Positions 19,913 through 32,832 of a DNA stretch of 64,000 nucleotides are shown one piece after another. The position numbers and the translations under genes were made by a program. The notes beneath the pieces are model-generated. The model made no database searches. It had not been told where the DNA came from and saw only the letters and a list, made by a program, of their open reading frames with translations. Position 1 is the first letter of the stretch. Each line of letters starts with the position of its first letter. The stretch is from Adineta steineri (lineage: Eukaryota; Rotifera; Eurotatoria; Adinetida; Adinetidae): NCBI GenBank assembly GCA_905250115.1, contig CAJNOI010000040.1, positions 565,682 through 629,681 of the forward strand, written 5' to 3'.

Positions 19913-22784
19913 ATAGACATAATAAAAAAAGACCTTTATCACAGTGATGAATGATTTCGTTTTTTCTCTCTCTCTCTCTCGTTTTTTTTTGTATATGTGT
20001 ATGTGTGTTTTTGAATATATAAATTATTCAAACAGATTATCATCTAATAGTCGTGAGAAATGCTAAAGAAAATAGCATTAGTTTTTAACATCTCGAATAA
20101 TTTTCTTCTTTTGCGTATTCGATCACTTAACAAGTGCTTTAATATCAGTTCATGGTGAGCAAAATTGAGATAATGATGAAAAATGTGTTAAGAATGCATC
20201 ATCATCATCTGTTTTTTCTCTTCCCAATCGAAGAGATAATTGAAGTCAAAAATGAAATAAATATACATAATGAAAAGTAAAGTGTGCTTGCACAATCAAC
20301 TAACACCTAGTTATTGATGCTTATAGTTTTCATTCGTTTTTTTCTCTCTCTCCATATTCAACATTATGATGACCTATAAAAGTTGAATATGATGACTGTC
20401 AGCCAGCCAAATGGATCCATTGATGGGTACACATTACGAATGACGGGTAGGTGTGTGTGTATATATAATGAGTACTAGTAGTACTTCGTATATTATTGTT
20501 CGTTCGTCTTTAATAAGAACAATCGTCTATCGATGTTGATAGCATGACTACATCATAGTTTTTCTTTCTCCTTTTTTTTTTTTTGAATGGCATAATGATA
20601 CTCGTGATTTTTCATTATTTGATATTAGCCGACTAGTTGTAAGATACGTCAATATTTTGTTGTCTTTTATTCTCTGATGAAGTCATCGTCTTGTGACTTG
20701 TCTTAACATGTAAAAAGACGAGTAGTGATCTATTACATAATTGAATCTGATTCTTATATATATATGAAAAGCACGACATACATGAAAGAAGTAGGTGCGT
20801 GTGTACATACATTCATATATACATATATATACATATATACTCATCCTTATTTATAAGAGAGAGAGAGAGCGCGCGCACGAATTCTGTACACTAACATTAT
20901 GATGATGATGACGATCAATATATGAAAGATAAAAATACAATAGATGTTTACATCATCTATCGAATGAATGTCCACACCTTTTTCTTTTCTTAAAGATTAT
21001 TTGCAATTGATTTCTTTCCCAGAAGACGATGACATTCGTTTGATGTATATATTCGGCGCCTGAAGAGCATTTTTGAGCGTACGCTCGCACGAGTGCGATC
21101 ATACAAGATCGATATTGAGATTGTCATAGTTCACTGAATGTGAACATGATGTATGAAGATTTCATAATATACAACAAACAGTTTATGATCACTAGGGATC
21201 TTATAAAAGCCCGTAGGGTTACTGTTTTATTCAACAACAATAAAAAAAGAAAGAAAATAACTACTTAATTCCGTTTAAATAAATCAAGTAGAAACAAACT
21301 ATTCACATTTTTACAATCATTATCCAATTAGATGTTAACTCCGGATGTTAAGACAATACATTCCAAAACAAGTTGTCCGTTTTCCAAACAAATAACAAAT
21401 GACATACTTAACTCATCAACATCATCATCATCATCATCATCATCATTGTCATTGACGTATTTCGTGTGAATTGACCATACACTATTATCATGCTTGCGTG
21501 CATTCAAAATCCGTAAATAATCGAATGTCCATATACACATGTGTACATTCCAATCTCTACATTATTATGATAGACAGAACATATAGATAGAATGATCACG
21601 AGTCACGGAAAATTTATTGAAATATTCATTTGACATGGCTTTAGTATTGTTGTCGAATTCAATTTAGATATTTTTATCTTTCAATACCAACTGAGTTCTC
21701 ATACTAAGATCAAAATGCCGCTATTTCATTGACGATATATTTATTGAAATGAACAATAGTGTCGCATGTCTAATTAAAGTAGTACCTGGGTGGGTAGTAC
21801 ATGTCCAACTTTTCAATTATCACCTTTCGTCTAAGAAAAGAACAACAGCAGTATTTGTCTGATGTGTACAGTTGAGCTTGTCGTCTTTGAAAATCGATGC
21901 GCGCATACGTTTCAAGCCACTACCCACACGTCTAGGGTGTGTTTTGATTGTTTTTATTCTTTCTTTTTTTTCACAATAGGTGTGTACGTGTGGTGGTATA
22001 TGTTTGATCTTTGCTCGGGCGGTTGATTATAGCTGTCAAATGAAAAAAAAAAAGAACGAAGAAGTCGATGGTGACAACAACTCTAAAGGGAGTCAAATTC
22101 CCAATTTGTCAATAAAAGAAGTGCCATAAGATCGATTGTTAAAATATTCTTAAGATGTGTTCATTTTTCTCACCAATCATCATATTTTTTTTTTTCAAAA
22201 ACTTTATTTATGTTGAAGTTATAGTTTTATTCATTAAGGAAATACTATTGTATTGCCTTTGAGTCAATTATCCCTTGAGGGAGGTGACACTTAACAATTA
22301 TGCATTGTCATTGTCGTGTGTGTGTATATGTATATGAATGTTCATAAGTTCAAAGTTATCGGTCGGCTATTTATTTCAATTTTAAAATAATTCTGCCCTC
22401 CATCCACACCCCTCTTCATTGTGTTCCCATGCATAGGAAAGGAAGTCGAATTTTGTATTCTATAAAGTGAACATACGTCTATGTGTAAAAGTATGTTAGT
22501 AAATGTCTCTTATCAATATAACAGCAGTGAATACACTTGAATAAGCATCGTCATTGCGGCGTTTGTAGTTTTTCTTTTTTCCGACTCTGAACTTCAATGT
22601 TTTACTAATGTTCAAGTGTCCGCGCGTACTCAGTAGGCGGAGCGTATGAATTCATACGTATACATTTATCACAGCAGTCTTAGTAGTAATAAATTCACCT
22701 GCCTGCTGTTACTGATTCATGAATTTTCTTTCTTTCTTTTTTTGATCTTTCCGATTTGTCTTTATTTTCTATTTACATTTCCCA
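19913..22784. other. Long intergenic region with microsatellites
   Basis: No coding gene was supported. It contains TA/TG microsatellites (for example 20750-20850), a GA run grading into GCGCGC near 20855-20878, and a CAT-type triplet run near 21418-21445. Nothing here resembles the KS region expected upstream of the PKS relic, so the join across the gap may not be biological. Confidence 0.4.
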
Positions 22785-22884
22785 NNNNNNNNNNNNNNNN
22801 NNNNNNNNNNNNNNNNNNNNNNNNNNNNNNNNNNNNNNNNNNNNNNNNNNNNNNNNNNNNNNNNNNNNNNNNNNNNNNNNNNNN
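22785..22884. other. Assembly gap (100 N)
   Basis: A run of exactly 100 N, the conventional filler for a gap of unknown size. The PKS relic starts at its right edge. Confidence 0.99.
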
Positions 22885-25800
22885 CATTATTTGCTATACA
22901 AGTTGCATTAGCAGCTTTACTTGTTTCTTGGAATATTTATCCATCATTTATAATATCACATAGTGCTGCTGATCAAGCAGCTGCTTTTGTTGCTGTTGTT
23001 AATAGTCCTCGTTCAGTAACAATAAGTGGTGATGAAAAAACTATTGATGCAATACAACAAATACTTTCAATCTCTTATCCAAATGTATTTAAAGCATGTG
23101 TTCGTATTGAAAATGCATTTCATCATATCAAATGAATCGATTTGATATTGAATACGATATGTTATGATCATTAAAAAATATTCGAGGACTTCCAATACAA
23201 GATCAAAAACAAATTTTTGACCCAATATGTGCAAAAGCAAAACTTTATTCAAGTGTTATTGGTGAACAAATGAATGATGATATACTAGTTGATGGTCAAA
23301 TGTAAGACAAACTGTGAGATTATAAATGTTAGTGAATGTTATGAATTAACAAACGAACAACAATAATCAACCACTTATTCTTTCAACATTAAAACGAAAA
23401 GAAGATGAACAAATAACATTACTAACGAGTTTAGCACAACTTACAACATCATCTCATGTATGGCAACAATATTTTCATACTCGTCAAATTTTATCGTTGA
23501 AAAATCATGAAGAATATTTTGGTAATTTTCCATTATATAAATTTCATTTGAGTCGATGTTAATATGAATCAAAAGATTCATCTATACAACATTTAGCTAA
23601 TCGTATACCTACTTATCCATTACTTGATATTCGTTAATTAAATGAACAAACAAGTGCAACATGGAAATGTCTTATTAATATTAATCTATCACAATATTCT
23701 TTTTTAAAAGATCATAAAAGTCAAGATCTAATTCTTTTTCCAGCTGTTGCTTATCTTGAACTTGCAACAGCTGCTTGTCAACAATTACTTCCATGAAAAG
23801 ATGATGAATAACAAGCAACAATTATTTTTGAACACATTAATTTTATTAAAGCACTTGTTTTTAATGAACATGAATTAATAGAAGTATTTACACAAATAAT
23901 ATTGCCAATGTGTGAATGGTATATTTATAGTCGACCATGGTCAACACTTGGTCCAGATTGTATGAGTTGTACTGATGTTATTGATTCATTTTGTGATCAA
24001 GATAATCTTAATAAATATTCATTAAATCAGTTTACTTTACATGCTCATGATAAAATTGATTCTAAATAACAAAATCATTAACAATACCTGATGGATGGAT
24101 AACACAAGATATATCAAGTGCTTATCAATATGGATCTAGCTTTGAAAAACTAAAAACATTACGTGGTACTTCAACTGCAGTTATACCTGAATTATCAAAT
24201 GATGATAAGAATTGTTCATCTTTTTATTTAGTTTATCCATATCTAGTTCTAGTACCAGGTATTGAAACAACATTTCTTTCTGTACGTATACAAAAATTTA
24301 TTTATTCAAGCAAAACAAAAGCAAAAATGAATCAATCAACAAACGTTGAAGTACGTGGAAAGTATCATGATAATATATGTGATATAGGTCAAGAAGGAAC
24401 ATATAGTCATGATTTATGGATATTTCCAATGGATAATAAAATAGACGAATCAATATTTACATTTGAAAGCATTATTCTCCAACAAGTTTAAGGTGTAAAA
24501 TCTAATCGATGGTCAACGGAAAAAACAATTTATGATAAATTAAATCTAACAACTGATTTACTTAATGTTGATCATAAAACATGTTTAGATACAATTAAAA
24601 AAGATTATTGTATGAAAAGAGTATGGACTGGTTCACCAATAACAAAAAATATATCACATTTACTTCCATCACCTAATCAAATTCTTAATAATCAACTTAA
24701 TTCTATTAGTAATCAAGATTTAATTGAACCAATAGAACCATTTAATGAATTAGCTGCTTATTTTGCTCAAATGGCAATTAAAGATCTTGATTTAAATCAA
24801 CAACATCATCCATTATTAAATACATGTCGTTCTCTTGCTTCAACTTTACACTCGGAACAAGTAACATGGCATTCAATACAACTTCGTGTTATTGAATTAA
24901 TTGAACGTTTTCCTCGTTTAAAACCATTTTTGATAATATTAAATAAATATGGTTTACATTTAGAAGATATTCTTAATGGAGAAAAAAATGGATTAGATAT
25001 ATTTTTTGGTGATGATGAAATTAAACAAATTTTTCATTTGATTTGTCAACATATACAATTACAATATGAACAAACTAAAGATAATTCATTTGAGAATTAT
25101 CGATTACGTATATTTTGGTTAACTGATAGTGGTTGTTCAGATGTTTTACCTATTCTTGATCTTTTTCTTAATTTGTCACAACAAACAGGTTTATTAATTG
25201 ATTTATATTATGCAGATTCTGATTCAATCCAACTTGCAAATGCTCGACAAACATTTACTACACATATAAATAATCAAACAAAAAATTTCTCTATTATTTA
25301 TGATAAAACAATTGATTTATATGATAGTAAAACACTTGAAAAAATACCAATAGAATCATTTCATATTATATTTTCTTCTAATCAACTTCAGGGAAATCAA
25401 GATTTAACAAAAAAGAATTCTTTAATTACTCGAAATAGTTTATATTTCTCATTATTTTCATCTTATTTTTGGTTTTATTGATCAATGGTGATCATCTGCT
25501 AATGTTGATAAAAATAATCGTGTATTAAATAATATTCAACAATGGACAAAATTATCAAAACAAATCCAAGGATTTAATATTATTGAATCAACATTAAATC
25601 AAAATGAAAGTACATTTATTATTAGTTAAAAAACAATATCAAATGATATATTACAAAGACTTGATGAACGAATAAATCAAATATGGTTAATATTTACTAA
25701 AGATGATCAAAATAATAAAAATATTTCATATTCGAAATTCGACATTAAATATTATTTGTTCTGCAATATCAGTTTTATTAACAACTTAGAAACAAATATC

Positions 25801-28610
25801 GATTATATTTGCATGGCAACTTGATCAAGTATTATTGAATGAAAATAATGATGACTTAGCATTTAAACAAAATGAAGAACTTCTATGTGGAATATTATTA
25901 CGTATTCTTCAAACAATTAAAAAATCATCACCATATTTTCATCCATTTCTATATTTTCTTACAGATAATGTACAATTTAATAATGATTCGAATCTTAATT
26001 TAATTGCATCACCATTTATTGGTCTTGAACGAACTTTACTAACTGAATATGAACGATATCGATTAAAACTTATTGATCTTCAAACATCATTAAATAATAA
26101 TAATTAATCAATATTTATTCATACTTTGATAGGATATATATGATTAGTTCAAGATAATCAACTGATACTTGTGAAGTTGTTCTTCGTCTTAATGATACAA
26201 ATCAAAATGAAGTTCAACATTTAACATGGCATTATGAAATGTTACAAAATAATGATGAACAAGAGAAATCTCAATTCGAACAAATATCTATTATTCCTAA
26301 ACGAGATGCTGATGAAAAAGCATTTCGTATTTGTGTACCATAATCTCGTTTTCTTTCTGAATTAACATGGATTGAAGAAGATAGAGAAAAAGCATTATTA
26401 CTAGCAGGTACGGTAGAAGTTCGTGTTCATTGTGTTGGTATTAATTTTCGTGTTGTACCCAAATCACGTGGTCTTTATCTACATACACGTACTTTCGCAC
26501 AATCTGTTGAAAATCAACCAAAATTCAATCGAGATACAGAACCAGGTTCAGATTTTGTTGGTACTATTGTACGTGTAGGTCCTAGAACAACTAGTTTTCA
26601 AGTTGGTGATCATGTTGTAGATTCTACTAGTCATAATACATATCACTCTTATATTATGATTAATTCACAACTTATAATACATATTTCCATCTGATTTTCC
26701 TCTTACTGATGAACAATTATGTGGTCTACCATGTCCAATTTTAACAGTTATCTATTCTCTTAAATATTCTGTTCATTTACAAGCTGGTCAAACTGTTCTT
26801 ATTCATGTTGCAACAGGTGCTTCAGGTCAATGGTGTATTCAATATTGTCAATATATTGGTACTCGTGTTATTGCTACAGCTACAACTGAAGAAAAACGAC
26901 GTTTTCTTCGTGAATACTATGGTATTGAACATGTATTTAATAGTCGAAATACTTCTTTTGTTAATCAAATACCTCAAATTCTTCCACAAGGTGTTGATGT
27001 TATTGTTAATTCATTATCGAGCAATTTATTAAAAGAATCAATTAAAGTATTAGCATATCATGGTTATTTTGTTGAATGGAGTAAACGAGATATTTATCAT
27101 AATAGCAGTTTATCAATGTTTCAACTACGATCAGATTGTAGTTTTCATGTGATTGACTTCGCTGGACTTGCTGACCATGTATCGCCTCTTATTCGTCTTA
27201 TGCTAGAAGAAACAATTGATTTATTTGTTCAACGTAAATTATGTGCTGTTGGACGAACAGTTACTTAAAAACCATCTCAACTAATAGAAGCATTATTAAG
27301 ATATAAGAGTGGTCAAGTTATGGGTAAAACAGCTTTTCGTATAACTTCATCTGATCAACCATTAAATATTCATAAAAAACAAATTAATAGTTTATTAAAA
27401 GGTAATATTATCTTTTTTTTCTCTCAATTATTATTATCGTGTTTTTTTAATCAATAGTTGTAAGTGATAATACAATGTTTCCATCAGAAGTTTGTAATCA
27501 AGCAACTATTTTAATATCTGATGGTTTTGTTAGTCTTGGTTTAACAATATCTCGATGGATGATTGAACAACGAGGTGTTAAACATATAGCATTTGTGAGT
27601 CGTCGAACACTAGTTGAACTTGAAAAACCTTCGAATCCATAATATGATGATTGGTTAAGATTAAAACGAACAACAAAAGAATATAAAGCTCATGTTGATG
27701 TTGTTCAAGCAGATGTAACAGATTTTCAACAAGTTCATGATTTAATTAAAAGATTTAATAAAACTCCTTATCCTATTCGTGGTATTATTCATAGTGCTGT
27801 TGTTGCAGAAGATCGTGCTTTGAATAATTTAACACAAGAACATTCATCACTTGTTTTACCACCAAAAGTTCATGGTGCTTGGTATCTTCAGCAAGCTACA
27901 CAACTGCTTCATGCACCTATTCATTTTTTTATTATGTTATCATCAATTCGAAATCATTTACTTGAAGTTGCATCTGCTGGTTATAATGCTGGTAATCAAT
28001 TTCTTGATGCACTTACTTATTATCGTTTTACAAAATTTACTTTATCAGCACTTTCAGTTAGTTTACCAGCTGTAAGTGGTGCTGGAATGTTTCATCGTCA
28101 TAAAGAAATGCTCAGTACTCTAAAAAAACACAAGGTTTTGAATTAATGCCAACAGTAACTGTATTCGAATTAATTGAATGTTTTCATCGAACTCAAAAGA
28201 TTTGTACATGTCTTGTTATTTTTGCTGTTAATTGACAAATATTACATCGAAATTATCCAACATTAGCTACATCTTATTTAAGAAAAATAGTTGATCAACG
28301 TTATAAAGAGATGAAATTTGATCACATATCATCATCATCAGGAAAAAACAATTCCACTATGTATAGTATGAATAAAAAAGAAACTATTATTGAACGAACT
28401 CAATCAATTGTTGCACGATTATTAGGTGCAACTAATGTTGATCGTATAGTTATTGATCGTTCACTTGTTAGTCAAGGTATGGATTCATTAGCTGCTGTTT
28501 CATTATATAATTGGTTAGATCAAGAAACTGGCATTTATATACCATTAGTTGATCTTCTTCAAGGACTTTCAATTAAAACAATTGAAACACTTGTTTATAA
28601 ATCGATGTGA
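22885..28610 (+). pseudogene. Type I polyketide/fatty-acid synthase-like relic (AT-DH-psiMT-ER-KR-ACP)
   Basis: Coding similarity begins at the gap, so KS and the start of AT are missing. Order: AT (ALLVSWNIYPSFIISHSAAD, then NSPRSVTISGD) to ~23.3 kb; DH (FLKDHKSQDLILFPAVAYLE, 23.7 kb); a methyltransferase-position region (24612-25481) without a recognisable SAM glycine motif; ER (about 26.4-27.4 kb: VGINF, GSDFVGTIVRVG, GQTVLIHVATGASGQ); KR (27.46-28.14 kb: RGIIHSAV, SSIRNHL, AGYNAGNQFLDAL); ACP (28.37-28.61 kb) with the phosphopantetheine site GMDSLAA. No thioesterase follows. Breaks include stops at 23133, 23560, 23635, 24489, 26341, 27266 and 27640 and frameshifts (for example near 24072 and 28130). 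AT also seems to lack ~60 residues after its active-site Ser. One intron (about 27402-27455) is still recognisable. A recently decayed gene of a family bdelloids are thought to have acquired horizontally. Confidence 0.88.
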
Positions 28611-29542
28611 ATCTAGCACGAAAACGACGAGCTACCACGAAAAGAGAAAAATTGTCATTGGCTAACAATTAATCAATCAGAAAATCAGAACTACGAAAGC
28701 ATCATTGTAGAGTACATAAATATGGACATGGCTGTCCTTAGTAACTTAATAACAGCACGAAAATTTTGTTACTCTAAAAATCATCGAAGTAAATCTAGTA
28801 TTTTTGCAACGAATATACTTACCGATGTTTACCTCATTATACCATGTAAATAGAGAATGAATATTGTTTGGAATCATTATCATGTCTTTTTGACGGACAA
28901 AATAGAGTATATCGATAAACATGAACATTATATACAGGTATAAAAGCGAAAGGAAAGAGATTGAACGAATTACAAGACTGTATTATATTGTACGTTGTTG
29001 AAATGACAATAGTGAAGAAGTAATCTGTTGAATGGTTAATCAGACGAAACCTAAGCATATTCGGTATTAAAAACTGACATTCATAGATTTACAAATAATT
29101 GGATTTATACAATTAATTTTTCCTTATTCGTTCTTAATGTTGAAAGATAATTTAGAAAAAGATATTCTAAAGAAAAAATTATGGCATAATATCAGTCTGG
29201 CGACACAAAAGAAAATATTGAACCGTACGTTCCAATCATATCGTTCGTACAGTTGACTGCTGACGGACACTTCCGTTATCTTCTCGATAGAATAGCATTG
29301 TTCTTTTTGATATAGTTACATAAAAGAGATAGAAAATGAAGAGAATTCCTGCGTAATTCAATTACGTATTTGCTAAAAGCACTACAGTAGTCGGTACAGA
29401 CGCTTTTGTAATATAGTTATTGGATTATTAATTCGGTGGTATCAATTAGTCAATGGCAGAAATATATATAGCGATATATGCTGCAGTTTTTAATATAACA
29501 TATTTAGATTTTATTTGTTTCTCGTTCAGTTATATTTATACA
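28611..29542. other. Intergenic region
   Basis: No gene or repeat was recognised; only short overlapping frames on the minus strand. Confidence 0.4.
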
Positions 29543-30597
29543 ATGTTATCTTTCTCAACTATTATAATTTCAGTTGCAGCTTTGGGATGTATTTCGGCGG
29601 CAGAGGTTTGCAATATTTTAATACAATTACGAGGGGAAAACAACAGAGAGTTCATGCTTGAAGTCTCATGAAATCTTGCGAATCCTCATGAAGTTGTATG
29701 TAATCTCGTGAAGCCTTGTGAAATCCTTTAAGTCTTTGAAGTTTTATGAAATCCTTAAAATCTCTAGAAGTCTCATGAAATCCTTAAAGTCTCTAGAAGT
29801 GTGATGAAGTCGTGTGAAATCTCGTGAAGTTTTCTGAAATCTTGAAATTCTATTGCAGTTTTGGAAGTCTCTTGAAATATTTGAAGTCTTTGGAAATCTT
29901 GGGAGTCTATGGAAGTTTTGGGAAGTCTCATAAAGTCTTATGAAATCTCGTGAAGTCTTATGAAATCCTTGAAGGCTCTAGGAGTCTTTGAAGTTTTATG
30001 AACTCTTATAAAGTTCTTAAAGTCTCTAGAAGTCTTGCGAACTCTCATGAAGTTGTATGAAATCTCCTGAAGTCTTTGAAAATCTTGAAAGTTTACTGAA
30101 GTTTTGAAGGTCTTTTGAAGTCTTGCAGTCCGCTGTTTCCTCGTAGTTTATTTATTGTTAAAAATTTTTATTGTAGGTAAAAGGGTTCAAAGATTTTGCT
30201 GAATTTATAGTATCAGGTCAAATACGTAGTGTTGCAGCAAAATTAACAAATATGTCGAGCATAGCATCTGTGTCAACAGACACATCTTTTAACTGGCTTT
30301 ATATTTTAAAGATTGGGGCTTCTTTTCTTGGTGCTTTATTGTCGGGGAGTAGTTTTTACTGTTTATTCAAATGTTGTCGTAATCATTGTGAATGCAAAGT
30401 AAAATTCTATATTTTTCGTAACAGCTTCTATCATATCGATAATATTTATAGCGTACATGGTGGGAGTTAAAGTATAAGAACTATGAGCACCGGCATGAAA
30501 AAAATCAAGGTAAGATTTCTTATTGAAAACGGTGTAATACTTATATATAGTTATTTTAGTTAATTCATATGAAACTATTGAGTTAGGTATAATGTAG
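29543..30597 (+). CDS. Small signal-peptide/one-TM protein, unknown family
   Basis: Four exons, 29543-29605, 30177-30398, 30452-30509 and 30560-30597, with agreeing phases, give 126 aa. I chose the ATG at 29543 over 29453 because it gives a textbook signal peptide (MLSFSTIIISVAALGCISAA). A short outer part follows (VKGFKDFAEFIVSGQI, then Ser/Thr-rich), then one membrane helix (WLYILKIGASFLGALLSGSS), a Cys cluster just inside (CLFKCCRNHCECK) likely to be palmitoylated, and a charged tail (RTWWELKYKNYEHRHEKN). It is convergent with the envelope-like gene at 31225-32832. The layout is that of a small receptor or the membrane end of a glycoprotein. Family not recognised. Confidence 0.5.
29657..30127 (+). 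repeat. Degenerate minisatellite inside intron 1
   Basis: About 470 bp of tandem, diverged units built from alternating GAAGTCT and TGAAATC/TGAAGT blocks (roughly 18-22 bp per full unit, such as GAAGTCTTATGAAATCCTT). It fills most of the 571-bp first intron of the small membrane-protein gene. Every unit is different, so the array is old. Confidence 0.8.
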
Positions 30598-31224
30598 GTA
30601 CATCAATAGTTAAAATGTTTGATATTTGTAATATCATCCAATTAAATTGTATATAAATTTGATTTTTTTTTAATTTGTTTGATAAGGAATATGAATAAAA
30701 ATGCTCGATTCTCAACATATATTATGAGCATATATTTACATCATAACGTAATACACACCTTTTATTAAGAGCAATATCAGTCAGAGAAAAAAGCAATGTA
30801 AAATTCTACTATTCTTGGTGCTACTTGTGCATAAATAAATATAAAGTTGTTATGGACGTACGCATATATATATATGTTGACCTACTTTCCTTTTCTGCCC
30901 AGCTGTTCATATCTCTATATATTCTCTTCTTTCTTTCTTTGTTCTTTTAACTTGCGTACTTCATCTTTATTATTTCATTGCAAATAAGAAGGAGATATTA
31001 TTTGCAAATACTAACTAAGTAATCTATTCTATTTGATAAATTGATAAATACATAAATAGATACGTTTAAAAGGTGAAACAAGTAACATAAAAATCGCAGA
31101 AACTAATTAAAAGTAAAAATGGTATGATTGTTCGTTTGAATTTAGAACATTACAATTGATTGCTTTCCACTAATGTTTTGATATTAGCGGCTGTTGATAA
31201 TATTATAGTCTATATTTATGTTTG
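30598..31224. other. Short convergent intergenic region
   Basis: AT-rich sequence between the 3' ends of two convergent genes. No feature seen. Confidence 0.4.
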
Positions 31225-32832
31225 TCAAATTTGATCGATGTATTCAGTATGCAATATATTCAGATTTGTTTGAAGTTTGTTAAGTTGTTTTTGTATTTTA
31301 GCTTTGGAGTATTTAAGTATTAATATTAGAATACCAAATACCATGGATAAGATAATGGAAATAATCAAGCTTAAAAATTCTTCTATATTTTCTTTAAATG
31401 AAAAACGGTCTACTTTCATCTTAGATTTTAATTTTCTGAAAGATGTTTCTGCTGCTATTTCAGAAATAGATAGTAGATGTTTCATAATTCTTTTAATTGA
31501 TATTGGTGTAGTAAAATGTATATTTGAATTATTATTGTTCATTGTTTTTAATGTAACAGTAGTTTTGAGACATTGTATAGATGGTAAAACGATGTGTGAA
31601 CAATGAATTGTGTGTTCACATGGAAGTTTTAGTATCGATGGTTCACTTACAGATATTGTGTTTGCACTACCGGTGAGTGCTGAGTGCACGACACATTCAT
31701 AGGATTCGTCATTAGAATAAAACAACCAAATGTCATTTTTTATATTCATAATACTAGGTTGTGTATATGTTGAACGAGTTACTTCACATCTAGCATCAGA
31801 GTCTGCTGTAGTATCTAAAATGTCAGAGACGCAGGCAACAGATGACAATGGTATACTTATTGGAATTTTTCGACATTGTATTATATCAGAAACAATGCAG
31901 TCAGATACGAAATTATTCTCGTTCCATTGAACAATTGTTTTGTCAATAGTATTGACACCAAGAATGTTTGGTAAAGATGAATATACATATTTTTGTCCAT
32001 CGATTGTAATCGGTAACGGTATCGTACGATAGACGTTGTAAACAGATGATGTTTTTACTGGGATCTTACGAAATAAAGTAGAAACTGCTAAACATGAAGA
32101 ATCTTTTGATAGTCTATCAATACGGGAAAGTGAACATGATTTTAAAGCGTATACGGTTTGTCCAATAATCATCTTTTTGAATTGAGTTAAGCTTTCATGA
32201 GAATGATTCAAATCAAATTGTTCCTGTAGAGATAGCATTGGTAATGATAAAATTTCGAGAATTTGATCTTTTGTCAAAAAATCATATCCGATTTTATCTT
32301 GAAATAATTGTTTGAGAACTAGATTTATAGGATTCGCAGTATATTGTAGTAACTTTTGGTGGTGAATATCTATAGTACCATCATGAAATGTGTCTTTATT
32401 CATATTTTTTGTAACATAAAAATTGTTGTCAAAGTAATAAATCATAGATTTAGTATTATCTATAAATTTTTCAACTTGATGATGCGATAAAATTCTTTCA
32501 ATGTCTAAATTTATAATAGTCGACACATTTCCTTTATCATATCTTGAAAATAAAATATTTTCGACCGAGATAATTGTTCCAATTTCAACCAAATCCGAAT
32601 TTGATTTTTCAATATGTTGACAAACATTAGAATTTGGAGAGTCGAGACAATAATTATTTATTGGTATAAATATATGCAAAACTACTTCTTCCAATTGTTC
32701 GGAATAGTAACCAATTTGATCGAACGCAACACCCTTATCTATATTAATGATGAGTGTTGTCGATAATGAACTTACTAAGATAGTTAGCTCACCGCTGAGT
32801 AACATGCAAACCGTTAAATAAGCCAGAAGCAT
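31225..32832 (-). CDS. Envelope-like type I membrane glycoprotein (domesticated or orphan env)
   Basis: An intact single-exon frame of 535 aa. It starts with a signal peptide (MLLAYLTVCMLLSGELTILV) and ends with a membrane helix at about 484-507 followed by a ~28-residue Lys/Gln-rich tail. The ectodomain has paired Cys clusters (CSLSRIDRLSKDSSC, CIVSDIIQC, CEHTIHCSH) and a central VYRTIPLPITIDGQKYVY stretch. That stretch resembles the Y..P.P.....y segment of envelope proteins of errantivirus/Ty3-like retroelements and baculovirus F-type proteins. This likeness is by pattern only. No gag, protease, reverse transcriptase, integrase or LTR was seen nearby, and no stop interrupts the frame, so a retained host gene is possible. 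It could instead be an unrelated rotifer surface protein. Confidence 0.45.
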   Translation of the reverse strand: MLLAYLTVCMLLSGELTILVSSLSTTLIINIDKGVAFDQIGYYSEQLEEVVLHIFIPINNYCLDSPNSNVCQHIEKSNSDLVEIGTIISVENILFSRYDKGNVSTIINLDIERILSHHQVEKFIDNTKSMIYYFDNNFYVTKNMNKDTFHDGTIDIHHQKLLQYTANPINLVLKQLFQDKIGYDFLTKDQILEILSLPMLSLQEQFDLNHSHESLTQFKKMIIGQTVYALKSCSLSRIDRLSKDSSCLAVSTLFRKIPVKTSSVYNVYRTIPLPITIDGQKYVYSSLPNILGVNTIDKTIVQWNENNFVSDCIVSDIIQCRKIPISIPLSSVACVSDILDTTADSDARCEVTRSTYTQPSIMNIKNDIWLFYSNDESYECVVHSALTGSANTISVSEPSILKLPCEHTIHCSHIVLPSIQCLKTTVTLKTMNNNNSNIHFTTPISIKRIMKHLLSISEIAAETSFRKLKSKMKVDRFSFKENIEEFLSLIISIILSMVFGILILILKYSKAKIQKQLNKLQTNLNILHTEYIDQI

